Source: an uncultured Sutterella sp.
Lineage (GTDB): Bacteria; Pseudomonadota; Gammaproteobacteria; Burkholderiales; Burkholderiaceae_F
Assembly (NCBI GenBank): GCA_900544335.1
Contig: UQUS01000015.1
Span: 1-39,215, forward strand
Direction: 5' to 3'
Length of the DNA stretch: 39,215 bases
Position numbers and translations under genes: made by a program. Of the stretch, positions 15,869-24,850 are shown in pieces (the first letter of the stretch is position 1; every line of letters starts with the position of its first letter). The notes beneath the pieces are model-generated. The model had not been told where the DNA came from and did no database searches. It saw only the letters and a program-made list of their open reading frames with translations.

Positions 15869-18073
15869 GTGAAGGGAAAACGAGGGCTACGCGACTTTGC
15901 CGTGCTCCTAGGGGCCGTAGGACTTGTTGCGCTTACCGGGTGCCGCGAAGTCCTTAACGCGCCGCGCCCGGTTTCCGAATACGCGACGAACACAATTTTT
16001 TCGACATTTTCCTTAAGCCCCAAGACCTTAGATCCTCAAGTGTCGTACTCGCAGGGCGAAAGCGTTTTCGTGTATTTGACGTACGAGCCGCCGTACGCCT
16101 ACCACTACTTAAAGCGCCCGTTTACGCTCGAGGCGCGTTCGGTCGAGTGCGTCGCCGTGCCCGAGTACTTAGATCAAGACGGGAAAGTTCTTTCGCGCAA
16201 TGCGCCTGCTTCGTCCATTGCCGTCAGTCGCTACACCCTGAAAGTGAAATCCGGGATTTTCTTTGCCCCTCACCCGGCTTTTGCCAAAGACGAAACCGGC
16301 TCCTATCGCTACCACAACCTACCTGAAAAGACGGCGGCATCGCTTTCAAGTCCCTTAGATCTTCCCTACAAGGACACACGGGAACTTGTGGCCGATGATT
16401 TTGTTTATGCCATCAAGCGCATGGCAAGCCCGCGCCTTGTTTCGCCGGTTTTGCGGGTGTTAGGCGAACATATGCCCGGACTCATCGACCTATCCCGAAG
16501 GCTTGAGAAAAAGGAAGCGACAAACCGCCCCACGTGGCTAGACCTTCGAAGCGAGGCCTTAGAGGGTGTTCGAACGCTTGACCGTATGACGTTTCAAATC
16601 GACGTCAAAGGCAAATATCCGCAGTTTTCCAATTGGTTGGCGATGAGCTTTTTTGCACCGGTTCCGTGGGAGGCCGAAGCGTTTTACGCCAACGAAAAAC
16701 TCAAAGAAGGCAATATCACGCTCGCATCCTGGCCCGTGGGCACGGGGCCCTATTACATGGCCGTCTCGCGCCAAAACCGCGAACACGTGTTAAAGAAAAA
16801 CCCGCTTTTTCATACGGTGCTGTATCCGTGCGAAGGCGATCAAAACGATGAGAAAGAGGGCTTTTTAAAAGACTGCGGGAAAAAGCTGCCGCTCACGGAC
16901 CGCATTGTGCTCACGATTGAAAAAGAATCGGTCCCGACAACCTCTAAGTTCCTGCAGGGTTTTTACGATAGTCCGGAGATTACGCGTCTTGATGTCGGGC
17001 AGGGGTTTATGACGGCCGCCTTAGATAATCCGGAAAAAGGGAAGCTCTATGAGGAGCGGCGCCTTCAGTTTCCCAAAACCGTCGGCTCGAACATCACGTA
17101 CTTGGGGTTTAATTGGCTTGATCCTGTGGTCGGAGGCGGAAAGACGGCAAGTCAAGCGCGTCGCAATCGGCTCTTACGACAAGCCGTCAGTATCGCGCTT
17201 AATTGGGAAGAAAAAATCTCGATTTTTAACGTCGGTCAGGGCATGGCCGCGGCCGGTCCCTTGCCGCCCGGGTTTTTCGGGTGGAGACCCGATTCGCCTG
17301 CCGCTTTTAATCCCGTTGTCTACAAAAAAAGGTCAGACGGACGCGTGATGCGACGGTCTCTTTCCGAGGCCAAGCGCCTTTTGAAAGCAGCGGGCTACCC
17401 GGACGGGCGTGATGCCAAAACCGGCCAACCCTTGGTTCTTAATTTTGACTGGCAGGGTGCTGCGGCCGGGTCTCGCGCGTACTTAGAATGGGTGACGCGG
17501 CAATTTGCTAAGCTCGGCATTCAATTGGAAATTCGGGCGACCGACTACAACCGCTTTCAGGATAAGATGCAAAAGGGCGCTGCTCAGATTTATGTCTGGG
17601 GGTGGCTCGCGGACTACCCGGATGCGGAAAACTTTTTATTTCTCCTGTATGGGAAAAACGGCAAAGTCGCTTACGGCGGAGAAAATGCCTCAAACTACGT
17701 TAACCCCGAATACGACCGCCTTTTTGAGACGATGCGGTATTTAGAGGACGGACCGGAAAAAGCGCGCCTCATCGACCGGATGATTTCGATTGTGCAAGAA
17801 GATGCCCCGTGGAGCTTCGGGACATTTTCAACGGCTGTTGCCGCCTCACACCACTGGGTGAAAAATTTAAAACCGACGCAAATCATTCAAGACCGTCTTA
17901 TGTATATCGGCATTGATGCCGCCGAACGCGAGGCCGCCGTTCGGGCGTGGAATCGACCGATTCTCTGGCCCTTAGGCGTAATCGCGGGGTTAATCGTGCT
18001 CTTTTTATTCGGGGTGCGGCATGTCTTAAGGGCTCGGGCTCGTCGCAAAGTCTCATCAAGGAGCGCGCCGTGA
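15869..18073 (+). CDS. Peptide-type ABC transporter substrate-binding lipoprotein
   Basis: This 734-residue protein belongs to the SBP_bac_5 (OppA/DppA-like) family. The N-terminus has a basic start, a hydrophobic core and the lipobox ALTGC, so C25 would be lipidated. The body shows family segments such as SPKTLDPQ, VADDFVYAIKRM, PVGTGPYYM and the C-lobe YVWGWLADYPDAENFLF. Unusually, residues about 697-716 form a strong hydrophobic segment followed by RARARRK, so the protein may also be anchored at its C-terminus. The start is GTG 15869 after a GGGGAAG. Its TGA overlaps the next gene (GTGA). The substrate is probably oligopeptides, but the sequence does not settle this. Confidence 0.88.
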   Translation: MKGKRGLRDFAVLLGAVGLVALTGCREVLNAPRPVSEYATNTIFSTFSLSPKTLDPQVSYSQGESVFVYLTYEPPYAYHYLKRPFTLEARSVECVAVPEYLDQDGKVLSRNAPASSIAVSRYTLKVKSGIFFAPHPAFAKDETGSYRYHNLPEKTAASLSSPLDLPYKDTRELVADDFVYAIKRMASPRLVSPVLRVLGEHMPGLIDLSRRLEKKEATNRPTWLDLRSEALEGVRTLDRMTFQIDVKGKYPQFSNWLAMSFFAPVPWEAEAFYANEKLKEGNITLASWPVGTGPYYMAVSRQNREHVLKKNPLFHTVLYPCEGDQNDEKEGFLKDCGKKLPLTDRIVLTIEKESVPTTSKFLQGFYDSPEITRLDVGQGFMTAALDNPEKGKLYEERRLQFPKTVGSNITYLGFNWLDPVVGGGKTASQARRNRLLRQAVSIALNWEEKISIFNVGQGMAAAGPLPPGFFGWRPDSPAAFNPVVYKKRSDGRVMRRSLSEAKRLLKAAGYPDGRDAKTGQPLVLNFDWQGAAAGSRAYLEWVTRQFAKLGIQLEIRATDYNRFQDKMQKGAAQIYVWGWLADYPDAENFLFLLYGKNGKVAYGGENASNYVNPEYDRLFETMRYLEDGPEKARLIDRMISIVQEDAPWSFGTFSTAVAASHHWVKNLKPTQIIQDRLMYIGIDAAEREAAVRAWNRPILWPLGVIAGLIVLFLFGVRHVLRARARRKVSSRSAP

Positions 18074-19047
18074 TTGCTTATATCCTTCGCCGTGCGTTTT
18101 ACGGGGTGCTGATTTTGCTCGGCGTGAACCTTATGACATTCGCCCTCTTTTTTTCCGTCAATACGCCGGACGATATGGCAAGGCTCTCACTCGGGGGTAA
18201 ATATGTGACGCCCGAACTCATCGCAAGCTGGAAAAGCGCGCACGGCTACGATTTGCCGCTTTATTGGAACGGGGCGCAAACGGGCACAGCCAAAGTGACA
18301 CAAACGGTGTTTTACACACGCTCGGTGCCGCTTTTAAAAGGCGATTTCGGCCTTTCGGATGCCGGCCGCAGCATCAATCGCGAGATTGCCGAGCGCATCG
18401 GCCCCTCGTTGGCCCTTGCCGTGCCGACCTTTATTTTGGGGCTTGTGGTGGTCATTGTGTTTTCGCTTTTACTCGTGCTTGTAAGGCGCACGCGCCTTGA
18501 GTGGGCCGGTGTGACCTTCAGCGTCCTTGTGATGAGCGTCTCCGGGCTTTTTTACATCATTCTCGGGCAGTGGCTTTTCTCACGCACGCTGCGCCTTGTG
18601 CCCGTTTCGGGCTTTGAGGGCGGGTGGGGCATGGTGCCATTCCTGCTCTTACCGGTTTTAATCGGGGTTTTCTCGCGCTTAGGAAGCGATGCGCTTTTGT
18701 ATCGGTCGCTTTTTTTGGAAGAAGTCGGTAAAGACTACGTGCGAACGGCGCGCGCCAAAGGCGCAAGCGAAGAGCGGGCTCTTTTCCGTCATGTTTTAAG
18801 AAATGCTCTTTTACCGATTTTAACGAGCACGGTTTCTGTGATTCCGATGCTATTTATGGGGTCCCTCGTGATGGAAAACTTTTTTGCCATCCCGGGCTTG
18901 GGGTCGTACACAATCGATGCAATTAATGCACAGGACTTTTCGATTGTCCGTGCCATGGTCTTTTTAGGGACAGCGGCCTATGTCATAGGGTTGACGCTCA
19001 CCGACATTACCTACGCGTTAGTCGATCCGCGGATACGGTTTAAGTAG
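18070..19047 (+). CDS. Peptide-type ABC transporter permease (DppB/OppB/YejB-like)
   Basis: This 325-residue inner-membrane permease starts at GTG 18070, overlapping the binding-protein stop by 4 nt. The first transmembrane helix (ILRRAFYGVLILLGVNLMTF) is followed by a periplasmic stretch, then the remaining helices. The ATPase-contact (EAA) loop is YVRTARAKGASEERALFRHV, and the family C-terminus PGLGSYTIDAINAQDFSIVR is present and leads to VDPRIRF. The longer open frame from 17947 overlaps the upstream gene and is rejected. It forms a heterodimer with the next permease. Confidence 0.92.
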   Translation: MIAYILRRAFYGVLILLGVNLMTFALFFSVNTPDDMARLSLGGKYVTPELIASWKSAHGYDLPLYWNGAQTGTAKVTQTVFYTRSVPLLKGDFGLSDAGRSINREIAERIGPSLALAVPTFILGLVVVIVFSLLLVLVRRTRLEWAGVTFSVLVMSVSGLFYIILGQWLFSRTLRLVPVSGFEGGWGMVPFLLLPVLIGVFSRLGSDALLYRSLFLEEVGKDYVRTARAKGASEERALFRHVLRNALLPILTSTVSVIPMLFMGSLVMENFFAIPGLGSYTIDAINAQDFSIVRAMVFLGTAAYVIGLTLTDITYALVDPRIRFK

Positions 19048-19061
19048 GGAGAGTGAACGGG

Positions 19062-20462
19062 ATGCCGCGCTTTGTCTTTCTTTACACCGATGCCGTGATT
19101 TGGGCGATTGTGCTCGCGCTGGTGCTGTATGCACACCATGCAGCGAAAACACCGGAACTTGCCGCCAAGTGGAAAAAACTGACGGGCAACACCACGGCGC
19201 TTTTTTGTGCCGCTCTTTTAAGTGTCTTTTTTTCCGTGGCATTAGCGGACTCCGTGCATTTCAGACCGCGCTTAGACGTCGGTCCAACGGGCGTTGTTGC
19301 TTATGCACCGAAAACGGTGTCGGCTTTGGACTACTTTGTGGGAAGGCACATTGCCGGCACCGAACGCAGTTACTCGGCACCTTTTGCGCTCTTTGATTTT
19401 GATAAGACCTCGGCCTTGGTTGACCAAAAGCCCGTGCGCCGCTTTGCGCGCCTTAAGGGGGCATCGCCCGACGTGGCGCCTGAGGATAAGGCGCAGGCTT
19501 TGGTAACCGACTTTGCACGCGGGGCGACAGCCGGTCTCGGCTTAAGTTGCCTTCTATTGGGTGTTTTTACCCTTTTACGGCGCCAAAAGGGCGAGCGTTT
19601 ATCTCAAAGTATTCGACGTTTAACGGGTTCTCAGAATCCCTTAAGCCCGATTCTTTGGGTTTGGACGGGTGCGTTTTTTGTCGCAGGCCTTCTTTGGGGG
19701 CTTTGGCCTTTCTGGCACATTTTCGGGACCGATGCCGTCGGAAACGACGTGCTTTTAAGTGCCGTTAAATCCGTTCGTACCGGGGTTGTCATCGGGTCGT
19801 TGGCAACGGCCTGTATGTTGCCGCCTGCCGTGTTCCTCGGAATTGCTGCCGGATACTTTAAAGGGTGCGTCGATGACGTGATTCAGTACATCTATACGAC
19901 GATTACGTCCATTCCGTCGGTGCTTTTAATCGCCGCCTCCGTTCTCATGATTCAGGTGTTCATCGACACCAATCCCTCGCTTTATCAAACAGGGCTTGAG
20001 CGGGCGGACTTGCGACTCTTTTCGCTCTCGGTAATCATCGGTGTGACAAGCTGGGCAGGCCTTGCGCGTCTTTTGCGCGCTGAGACGATGAAGCTATCGG
20101 AAGTTGACTTTATTGCGGCGGCCAAGGCATTCGGCGTTTCGCCCGTTCGTATTATGGCGCGCCACATATTCCCGAATGTGGCCCACATTGTGCTCATCGT
20201 CGCCGTGTTGGATTTTTCGGGCATTGTGCTTTATGAGGCCGTTTTAAGCTATGTCGGCGTCGGGGTAGATCCTGCGATGGCTTCCTTCGGGAGCATGATT
20301 AATTCGGCCGCCTCCGAGATGGGACGCAGCCCCACGGTCTGGTGGAATTTGGCAGCGAGTTTGCTCTTTATGGTGTCCCTCGTTTTAAGCGCTAATTTGT
20401 TTGCCTCGGGCGTGCGGGAGGTCTTCGATCCGCGAGCAAAAAAGGAGAGAAACCGTGCTTGA
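19062..20462 (+). CDS. Peptide-type ABC transporter permease (DppC/OppC/YejE-like) with N-terminal extension
   Basis: This 466-residue permease has its conserved part from about residue 195 on. FGTDAVGNDVLLSAVKSVRT is the standard DppC entry loop, followed by the membrane core with the EAA loop (FIAAAKAFGVSPVRIMARHI) and the C-terminal VFDPR. Ahead of it is an extension of about 195 residues with three extra hydrophobic helices (about 7-24, 45-62, 156-172). A hydrophilic segment of about 90 residues between the second and third is probably periplasmic. ATG 19062 has GGGAG ten bases upstream and is preferred to GTG 19053. It ends 8 nt inside the ATPase gene. Confidence 0.88.
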   Translation: MPRFVFLYTDAVIWAIVLALVLYAHHAAKTPELAAKWKKLTGNTTALFCAALLSVFFSVALADSVHFRPRLDVGPTGVVAYAPKTVSALDYFVGRHIAGTERSYSAPFALFDFDKTSALVDQKPVRRFARLKGASPDVAPEDKAQALVTDFARGATAGLGLSCLLLGVFTLLRRQKGERLSQSIRRLTGSQNPLSPILWVWTGAFFVAGLLWGLWPFWHIFGTDAVGNDVLLSAVKSVRTGVVIGSLATACMLPPAVFLGIAAGYFKGCVDDVIQYIYTTITSIPSVLLIAASVLMIQVFIDTNPSLYQTGLERADLRLFSLSVIIGVTSWAGLARLLRAETMKLSEVDFIAAAKAFGVSPVRIMARHIFPNVAHIVLIVAVLDFSGIVLYEAVLSYVGVGVDPAMASFGSMINSAASEMGRSPTVWWNLAASLLFMVSLVLSANLFASGVREVFDPRAKKERNRA

Positions 20463-22248
20463 GGTCAGCCACTTAACACTCACGCTTTCCGATTCCTCGG
20501 CTAAAACACCGCTCGTTCGGGACGTTTCTTTTGTCGTTCGCCCCAATGAAACGTATGCCCTCGTGGGAGAGTCTGGATGCGGAAAGTCCTTGACGGCGCT
20601 CTCATTGATGCGCCTTTTGCCCGAGGGAGTTTCGGTGCAAGAGGGAAGCGTTTTGTGCGGCGGACGCGATTTATTTACCCTCACTGAGCGAGAAATGAAT
20701 GCCGTACGCGGCGCCGGGATTTCGCTTATTTTCCAGGAGCCCGCAACGAGTTTAAATCCGGTGATTCGCGTCGGCGAGCAAATCCGCGAGGTGCTGACAC
20801 TGCATCCGAACGTGTGTCCGGATGCCTCGCCCGAAGCCGTTTCTCGGTGGCTTGCGCGTGTCGGGTTCGATGACCCCGAGCGCATTGCAAAGTCTTTTCC
20901 GCACGAGCTTTCAGGCGGACAAAAGCAGCGCGTCATGATTGCAATGGCCTTAGCGGCGTCCCCTTCGGTGGTTGTCGCTGATGAACCGACGACGGCCCTA
21001 GACGTGACGTTGCAGGCACAGATTCTCGACCTATTGCGGGACTTAAAGCGCGAAAGACACTTGGCGCTACTTCTCATTACGCACGATTTGGCGCTTGTAA
21101 GGCACTACGCCGATCGAGTCGGGCTGATGTATGCCGGTCAAATTCTCGAAGAGGCGCCCGTTAAGGATTTTTTCTCAAAGCCCTTGCACCCGTATGCTGC
21201 CGGGCTCTTGCGGGCGGTCCCACAAAGCGCTTCGCGCAAGAAAGCGTTAGCCGGAATTCCGGGTGTTGTTCCGAGTCCGGGTGAGGTGGTTGTCGGCTGC
21301 CGCTTTGCCTCGCGCTGCCCCGTGAAACGCGAGGCGTGTACGGCCTGTGCCGTTCCTCTTAAGAGCATCGGAAAGGACCACGTCGTGCGGTGCCTGTTTC
21401 CGGGGAAGTTTGAGGGAAAAGACGTCGGAACTTCATGCGCCACGCACCTGACGGGAAGCCCCGTGTTAACGCTTGAGCACTTTTGCGTTACGTACGAAAG
21501 CGCCGGAGGCTTTTTCTCGCGCAAAAAGACCTTTGAAGCAGTAAAGGACGTCACGCTTTCGCTTCGGGCAGGCGAGACGCTTGCTCTTGTCGGAGAGTCG
21601 GGATCGGGGAAATCGACGCTTGCTAAAACACTTTTGCGCCTGACGGACGGGCATGTCCGTACGAGCGGCGTTGCGCGCATCGGCAATCTCGATGTGATGA
21701 GCGCTCACGGCAGAGCCTTGCAAGATTTGCACCGCTTTGCGCAGATTGTCTTTCAAGATCCCTTTTCCTCTTTCGATCCCCGCATGAGCGTGGGCGCGTG
21801 TATTGCCGAAGGCATCACGGCACTCGGTGTGCTTCGGGATAAAGACGCGATTTTTGAGCGCGTCGGAGAATTGCTCGAAACGGTGGGGCTGACGCGCGAC
21901 GCTTTTACGCGTCTTCCGCATGAATTTTCGGGCGGTCAGCGGCAGCGCCTTGCCCTGGCGCGAGCGCTTGCCGTCTCTCCCAAAGTCATTATTCTCGATG
22001 AACCGACGAGCGCTTTGGATGTTTCCGTACAGGCCCAGATTCTTAACCTCTTGCGGGATGTGCAGAGAAAAACCGGGGTGGCGTACCTATTTATCACGCA
22101 CAACTTTGCCGTTGTCGAGTGGATGGCAGACCGCGTTGCCGTGATGAAAGATGGGAGAATTGTCGAAGAAGGAACCGCTCAGGAAGTCCTTTGCCGTCCG
22201 AAAGAAGCGTACACAAAAGCGCTTTTAGCCTCGGTGCCTCGCCTTTAA
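20455..22248 (+). CDS. Peptide-type ABC transporter ATPase, two fused nucleotide-binding domains (YejF-like)
   Basis: This 597-residue cytoplasmic ATPase joins the DppD-like and DppF-like subunits in one chain, as in YejF/GsiA. The first domain has Walker A GESGCGKS (38-45), signature LSGGQKQR and Walker B VVVADEPTTALD. It is followed by the oligopeptide-transporter C-terminal region with a cysteine cluster (CRFASRCPVKREACTAC), which in relatives may bind an iron-sulfur cluster. The second domain has GESGSGKST near residue 380, signature FSGGQRQR and IILDEPTSALD. GTG 20455 with AGGAGAG upstream is the likely start. It completes the four-gene importer operon. Confidence 0.93.
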   Translation: MLEVSHLTLTLSDSSAKTPLVRDVSFVVRPNETYALVGESGCGKSLTALSLMRLLPEGVSVQEGSVLCGGRDLFTLTEREMNAVRGAGISLIFQEPATSLNPVIRVGEQIREVLTLHPNVCPDASPEAVSRWLARVGFDDPERIAKSFPHELSGGQKQRVMIAMALAASPSVVVADEPTTALDVTLQAQILDLLRDLKRERHLALLLITHDLALVRHYADRVGLMYAGQILEEAPVKDFFSKPLHPYAAGLLRAVPQSASRKKALAGIPGVVPSPGEVVVGCRFASRCPVKREACTACAVPLKSIGKDHVVRCLFPGKFEGKDVGTSCATHLTGSPVLTLEHFCVTYESAGGFFSRKKTFEAVKDVTLSLRAGETLALVGESGSGKSTLAKTLLRLTDGHVRTSGVARIGNLDVMSAHGRALQDLHRFAQIVFQDPFSSFDPRMSVGACIAEGITALGVLRDKDAIFERVGELLETVGLTRDAFTRLPHEFSGGQRQRLALARALAVSPKVIILDEPTSALDVSVQAQILNLLRDVQRKTGVAYLFITHNFAVVEWMADRVAVMKDGRIVEEGTAQEVLCRPKEAYTKALLASVPRL

Positions 22249-22256
22249 GGGAACAC

Positions 22257-22287
22257 GCCCCCTTAAGACACGTGGCTTTAAGGGGGC
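22257..22287. terminator. Strong hairpin between convergent genes
   Basis: GCCCCCTTAA (22257-22266) pairs perfectly with TTAAGGGGGC (22278-22287) over an 11-nt loop, in the 87-bp space between the transporter ATPase and the convergent aminotransferase gene. No T-tract follows on either strand, so it may stop transcription less efficiently or protect 3' ends. Confidence 0.55.
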
Positions 22288-22335
22288 TAAGGACTTCGGA
22301 CGACGCACGGCGTGCTCGTCCGAAGGCGCTGAGAA

Positions 22336-23532
22336 TTACAGATGGCGCGAGATGACGCTCGCGAGGATCTTGACGCCTTCGCGAATCTTCTCGGGCGGAA
22401 CCGTCACGAACGACAGACGAGCGTGGTTCGATTCGGGTTTTCCGGCATAAAAGGCCATGCTCGGCACGAAGGCAACCTTGGCAGCAACGGCTTCTTTAAA
22501 GAGAACGGCCGAGTCGATGGTCTTCGGTAGATGCAACCAAATGAACATGCCGCCCGTCGGATGCGTCCAGGAAATTTCCGGATGCTTGGGCATGAATTCA
22601 TCGAGGGCATCGAGCATTGCCTTGCACTGACCCTTGTAAATCGCACGGACAGCCGGAATATGGGTCTTTAACGTCCCTTCCGAAATCACGCGAGCGGCCA
22701 CAAGTTGTGTGAAGGTCGAGGTATGTAAATCCATCGAAGACTTCAGACCCGAGAAAATCTTGCGGATTTCGGGCTTGGCAACGATGTAGCCCAAACGCAA
22801 ACCGGGCGAGAGAACCTTGGAAAGAGTTCCTAAGCGAAGTGTGCGTTCCGGCGCAAAATGTCGCAGTGAAACCGGCGGCTTCTTGTCGTACCAAAGTTCC
22901 CCGTACGGATCGTCTTCAATGAGCCAGAAGTCATACTTGCGGGCTTTCTCGGCGAGCTTTTCACGACGAGTTTCATCGATGGTAAGACCCGTGGGGTTGG
23001 CAAACGTGGGCATCACGTATGCCACGTTCACGTCGCTGCAGCTATCGTCCAAGGCATCGGGGTTCATGCCGAGTTCGTCCACAGGAATTTCGGCATAGCG
23101 GGGCTTGGTCATGTTAAAGGCCGAAAGCGCACCCAAATAGGTCGGGCTTTCCACCATCAGACGGCATTCGGGGACCGAGAAGACGCGAGCTACAAGGTCC
23201 AAAGCCTGCTGAGAGCCGGTCACGATCTGAATCTCGTCGGCTGTGGTCGGAATACCGTGTTCGGTTTCCATTTGTGCCAAAGCCTCACGCAACTCCGGAA
23301 CACCCTCGGCCTGAGAGTATTGCAACGCGCGGGAGCCTTCCTTGTCCAAAACGTAGTCAGCCGCTTCTTTGACAGCGGCAATCGGGAATCCCTTCGGGCT
23401 CGGCAGACCGCCGGCAAACGAAATAATGTCAGGGCGACCCGTTAACGAAAGCAACTCCAAAACGGCCTCAGATCCGGTATCTGTTGCCAGAGCGCTTAAT
23501 TTCGGAAAAGGTGCGCAAGTTGAGACTGTCAT
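22336..23532 (-). CDS. PLP-dependent aminotransferase, class I/II
   Basis: This 398-residue fold-type I aminotransferase is related to the 2-aminoadipate/alpha-amino acid transaminases and to the catalytic half of MocR regulators. FAGGLPSPKGFP is near the N-terminus, VTGSQQALDLVARVF binds the cofactor phosphate, and PTFANPTG and LIEDDPYGELWYD are present. The PLP lysine is near residue 238 in LGTLSKVLSPGLRLGYI. No DNA-binding domain is attached. AGAGGA lies upstream of ATG 23532. The amino acid substrate cannot be deduced; an aromatic, branched-chain or aminoadipate substrate is possible. It is probably transcribed alone. Confidence 0.9.
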   Translation of the reverse strand: MTVSTCAPFPKLSALATDTGSEAVLELLSLTGRPDIISFAGGLPSPKGFPIAAVKEAADYVLDKEGSRALQYSQAEGVPELREALAQMETEHGIPTTADEIQIVTGSQQALDLVARVFSVPECRLMVESPTYLGALSAFNMTKPRYAEIPVDELGMNPDALDDSCSDVNVAYVMPTFANPTGLTIDETRREKLAEKARKYDFWLIEDDPYGELWYDKKPPVSLRHFAPERTLRLGTLSKVLSPGLRLGYIVAKPEIRKIFSGLKSSMDLHTSTFTQLVAARVISEGTLKTHIPAVRAIYKGQCKAMLDALDEFMPKHPEISWTHPTGGMFIWLHLPKTIDSAVLFKEAVAAKVAFVPSMAFYAGKPESNHARLSFVTVPPEKIREGVKILASVISRHL

Positions 23533-23786
23533 AGTGTTTTATCCTCTTTAAACCAAAAGCTTTTCGATTCTAGACTTCTTGGTGCGCGTTGCAAGGGAAA
23601 ATCAGCGTCTCCCTTGACGCAAATAGTGCGGCATAAGGCGAAACGCTTAGGTGCCGAGCGGCAGCTGAAAAGGTACAACGCGTGTCGAGACTTTTTGTCG
23701 GTTTGACTGGGAAAACCGAGTACACTTGAAAAATGATTCGACGAAAAACAGGGATTTCGTTCAAGTCATTCTTAGGGGGACGTGTT

Positions 23787-24079
23787 TTGAGATACCCGTG
23801 CGTAATCGAGCCGAGTCACGGAGATACCGAATACGGAGTCATTTTTCCGGATTTGGCGGGATGCTATGCAACCGGAACGACGTTGGACGAGGCACTTAAA
23901 ACGCCAAGGAAGCCGCGGCTCTCTGGATCGAAGAAGAAATCAGAGACGGAAGGGAAAGACCGAGCCCTTCCGACTTGGCCGCGATTTCAAAGAATCCGGC
24001 CTGGGATGGGTGGGTTGTCACTTACGTTGATACAGACTTGGCTCACTCAAATCAGGGCGATGCAGAACCGGTGATTTAA
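23787..24079 (+). pseudogene. HicB-like antitoxin gene with a frameshift
   Basis: The first part reads RYPCVIEPSHGDTEYGVIFP and DLAGCYATGTTLDEALK, the typical N-terminal fold of HicB antitoxins. At CTTAAAACGCC (AAAA at 23898-23901) the frame shifts. Adding one A restores NAKEAAALWIEEEIRDGRER and runs on to GWVVTYVDTDL and a TAA at 24077-24079, the normal HicB continuation. As it stands the frame ends early, at 24074, with an unrelated tail. The start is probably TTG 23787 behind AGGGGGA; an in-frame ATG at 23733 is an alternative. No hicA toxin gene is seen next to it. A sequencing error in the A run is possible. Confidence 0.75.
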
Positions 24080-24105
24080 GAATTCCGAATTCCGGTCGCG
24101 TAGAC

Positions 24106-24134
24106 AAAAACGCCGGCAGAAAACCTGTCGGCGT
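24106..24134 (-). terminator. Terminator after the amino acid permease
   Basis: On the minus strand ACGCCGACAG (24134-24125) pairs with CTGCCGGCGT (24119-24110) with one mismatch, followed by a TTTTT run (24110-24106). It lies 20 bp past the permease stop codon. The plus-strand reading could also serve the hicB-like gene, though its T run is short. Confidence 0.75.
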
Positions 24135-24154
24135 CTTTAAAGTTCGGAGAGAAG

Positions 24155-24820
24155 CTAAGCTTCATCCCCGGTACGGAAGCGCTTTTCCATATACGCCACG
24201 ATTTGCGAAATCGTAAAGGTCATCACTAGGTACAAAATCGCCACCGTCGACCAGATTTCCACCGACCCATACGTGTCGGCAATAATGAGTTGCCCCTTGC
24301 GTGTGAGCTCCTCAAAGCCGATCACCGACACCAAGGACGAGTCCTTGAGCATCGCGATAAATTCATTGCCGAGCGGCGGAATGACACGCTTAAAAGCCTG
24401 CGGGAGCACGACGTAGCGCATTGTCTGACGCGGAGTCATTCCGAGGCTTAACGCAGCACGGGATTGTCCGATGGAAATCGACTGAATGCCGGCGCGGAAA
24501 ATTTCCGCCACATAGGCACCCGAGTTAATCGAGCAGGCGGCAACGGCGGCCGTAAACGGGTCGATACGCGTTCCGAGAATCACCGGGAGCGCAAAGTACA
24601 AAATGAAGATTTGCACCAAAAGCGGCGTGCCGCGGATGAAGTTGACATACGTGCGCGCCGTGTAATGCAAAACTCGGTTGCGGCTCAGGGCTCCGACGGC
24701 GGCAATTAAGCCGAAAACCATTCCGAGACCCACGGCCATGGCCGTGATTTTGAGCGTGACCAAGGCACCCGCTAATAAAAGCGGAAGCGACTGGGTCACC
24801 AAGGAAAAATCAAACTCCAT
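24155..24820 (-). CDS. Polar amino acid ABC transporter permease (HisM/GlnP family)
   Basis: This is a 221-residue inner-membrane permease with about five hydrophobic helices. It shows the family signatures TLKITAMAVGLGMVFGL, YVNFIRGTPLLVQIFILYF and GAYVAEIFRAGIQSI. The ATPase-contact loop is AALSLGMTPRQTMRYVVLPQ and the C-terminal region is LKDSSLVSVIGFEEL. ATG 24820 has GGGAG six bases upstream and is preferred to the in-frame TTG at 24826. It lies 30 bp downstream of a binding-protein gene and is probably co-transcribed with it. No ATP-binding subunit is encoded in the window, so that partner must come from elsewhere. Confidence 0.92.
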   Translation of the reverse strand: MEFDFSLVTQSLPLLLAGALVTLKITAMAVGLGMVFGLIAAVGALSRNRVLHYTARTYVNFIRGTPLLVQIFILYFALPVILGTRIDPFTAAVAACSINSGAYVAEIFRAGIQSISIGQSRAALSLGMTPRQTMRYVVLPQAFKRVIPPLGNEFIAMLKDSSLVSVIGFEELTRKGQLIIADTYGSVEIWSTVAILYLVMTFTISQIVAYMEKRFRTGDEA

Positions 24821-24850
24821 GAGCAACTCCCGAGTTTTGTGCCGTACGGA

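Noticed and set aside
17947..18069. Longer start for the first peptide permease
   Set aside because: It overlaps the binding-protein gene in another frame; the GTG at 18070 gives the normal N-terminal helix and a GTGA coupling.
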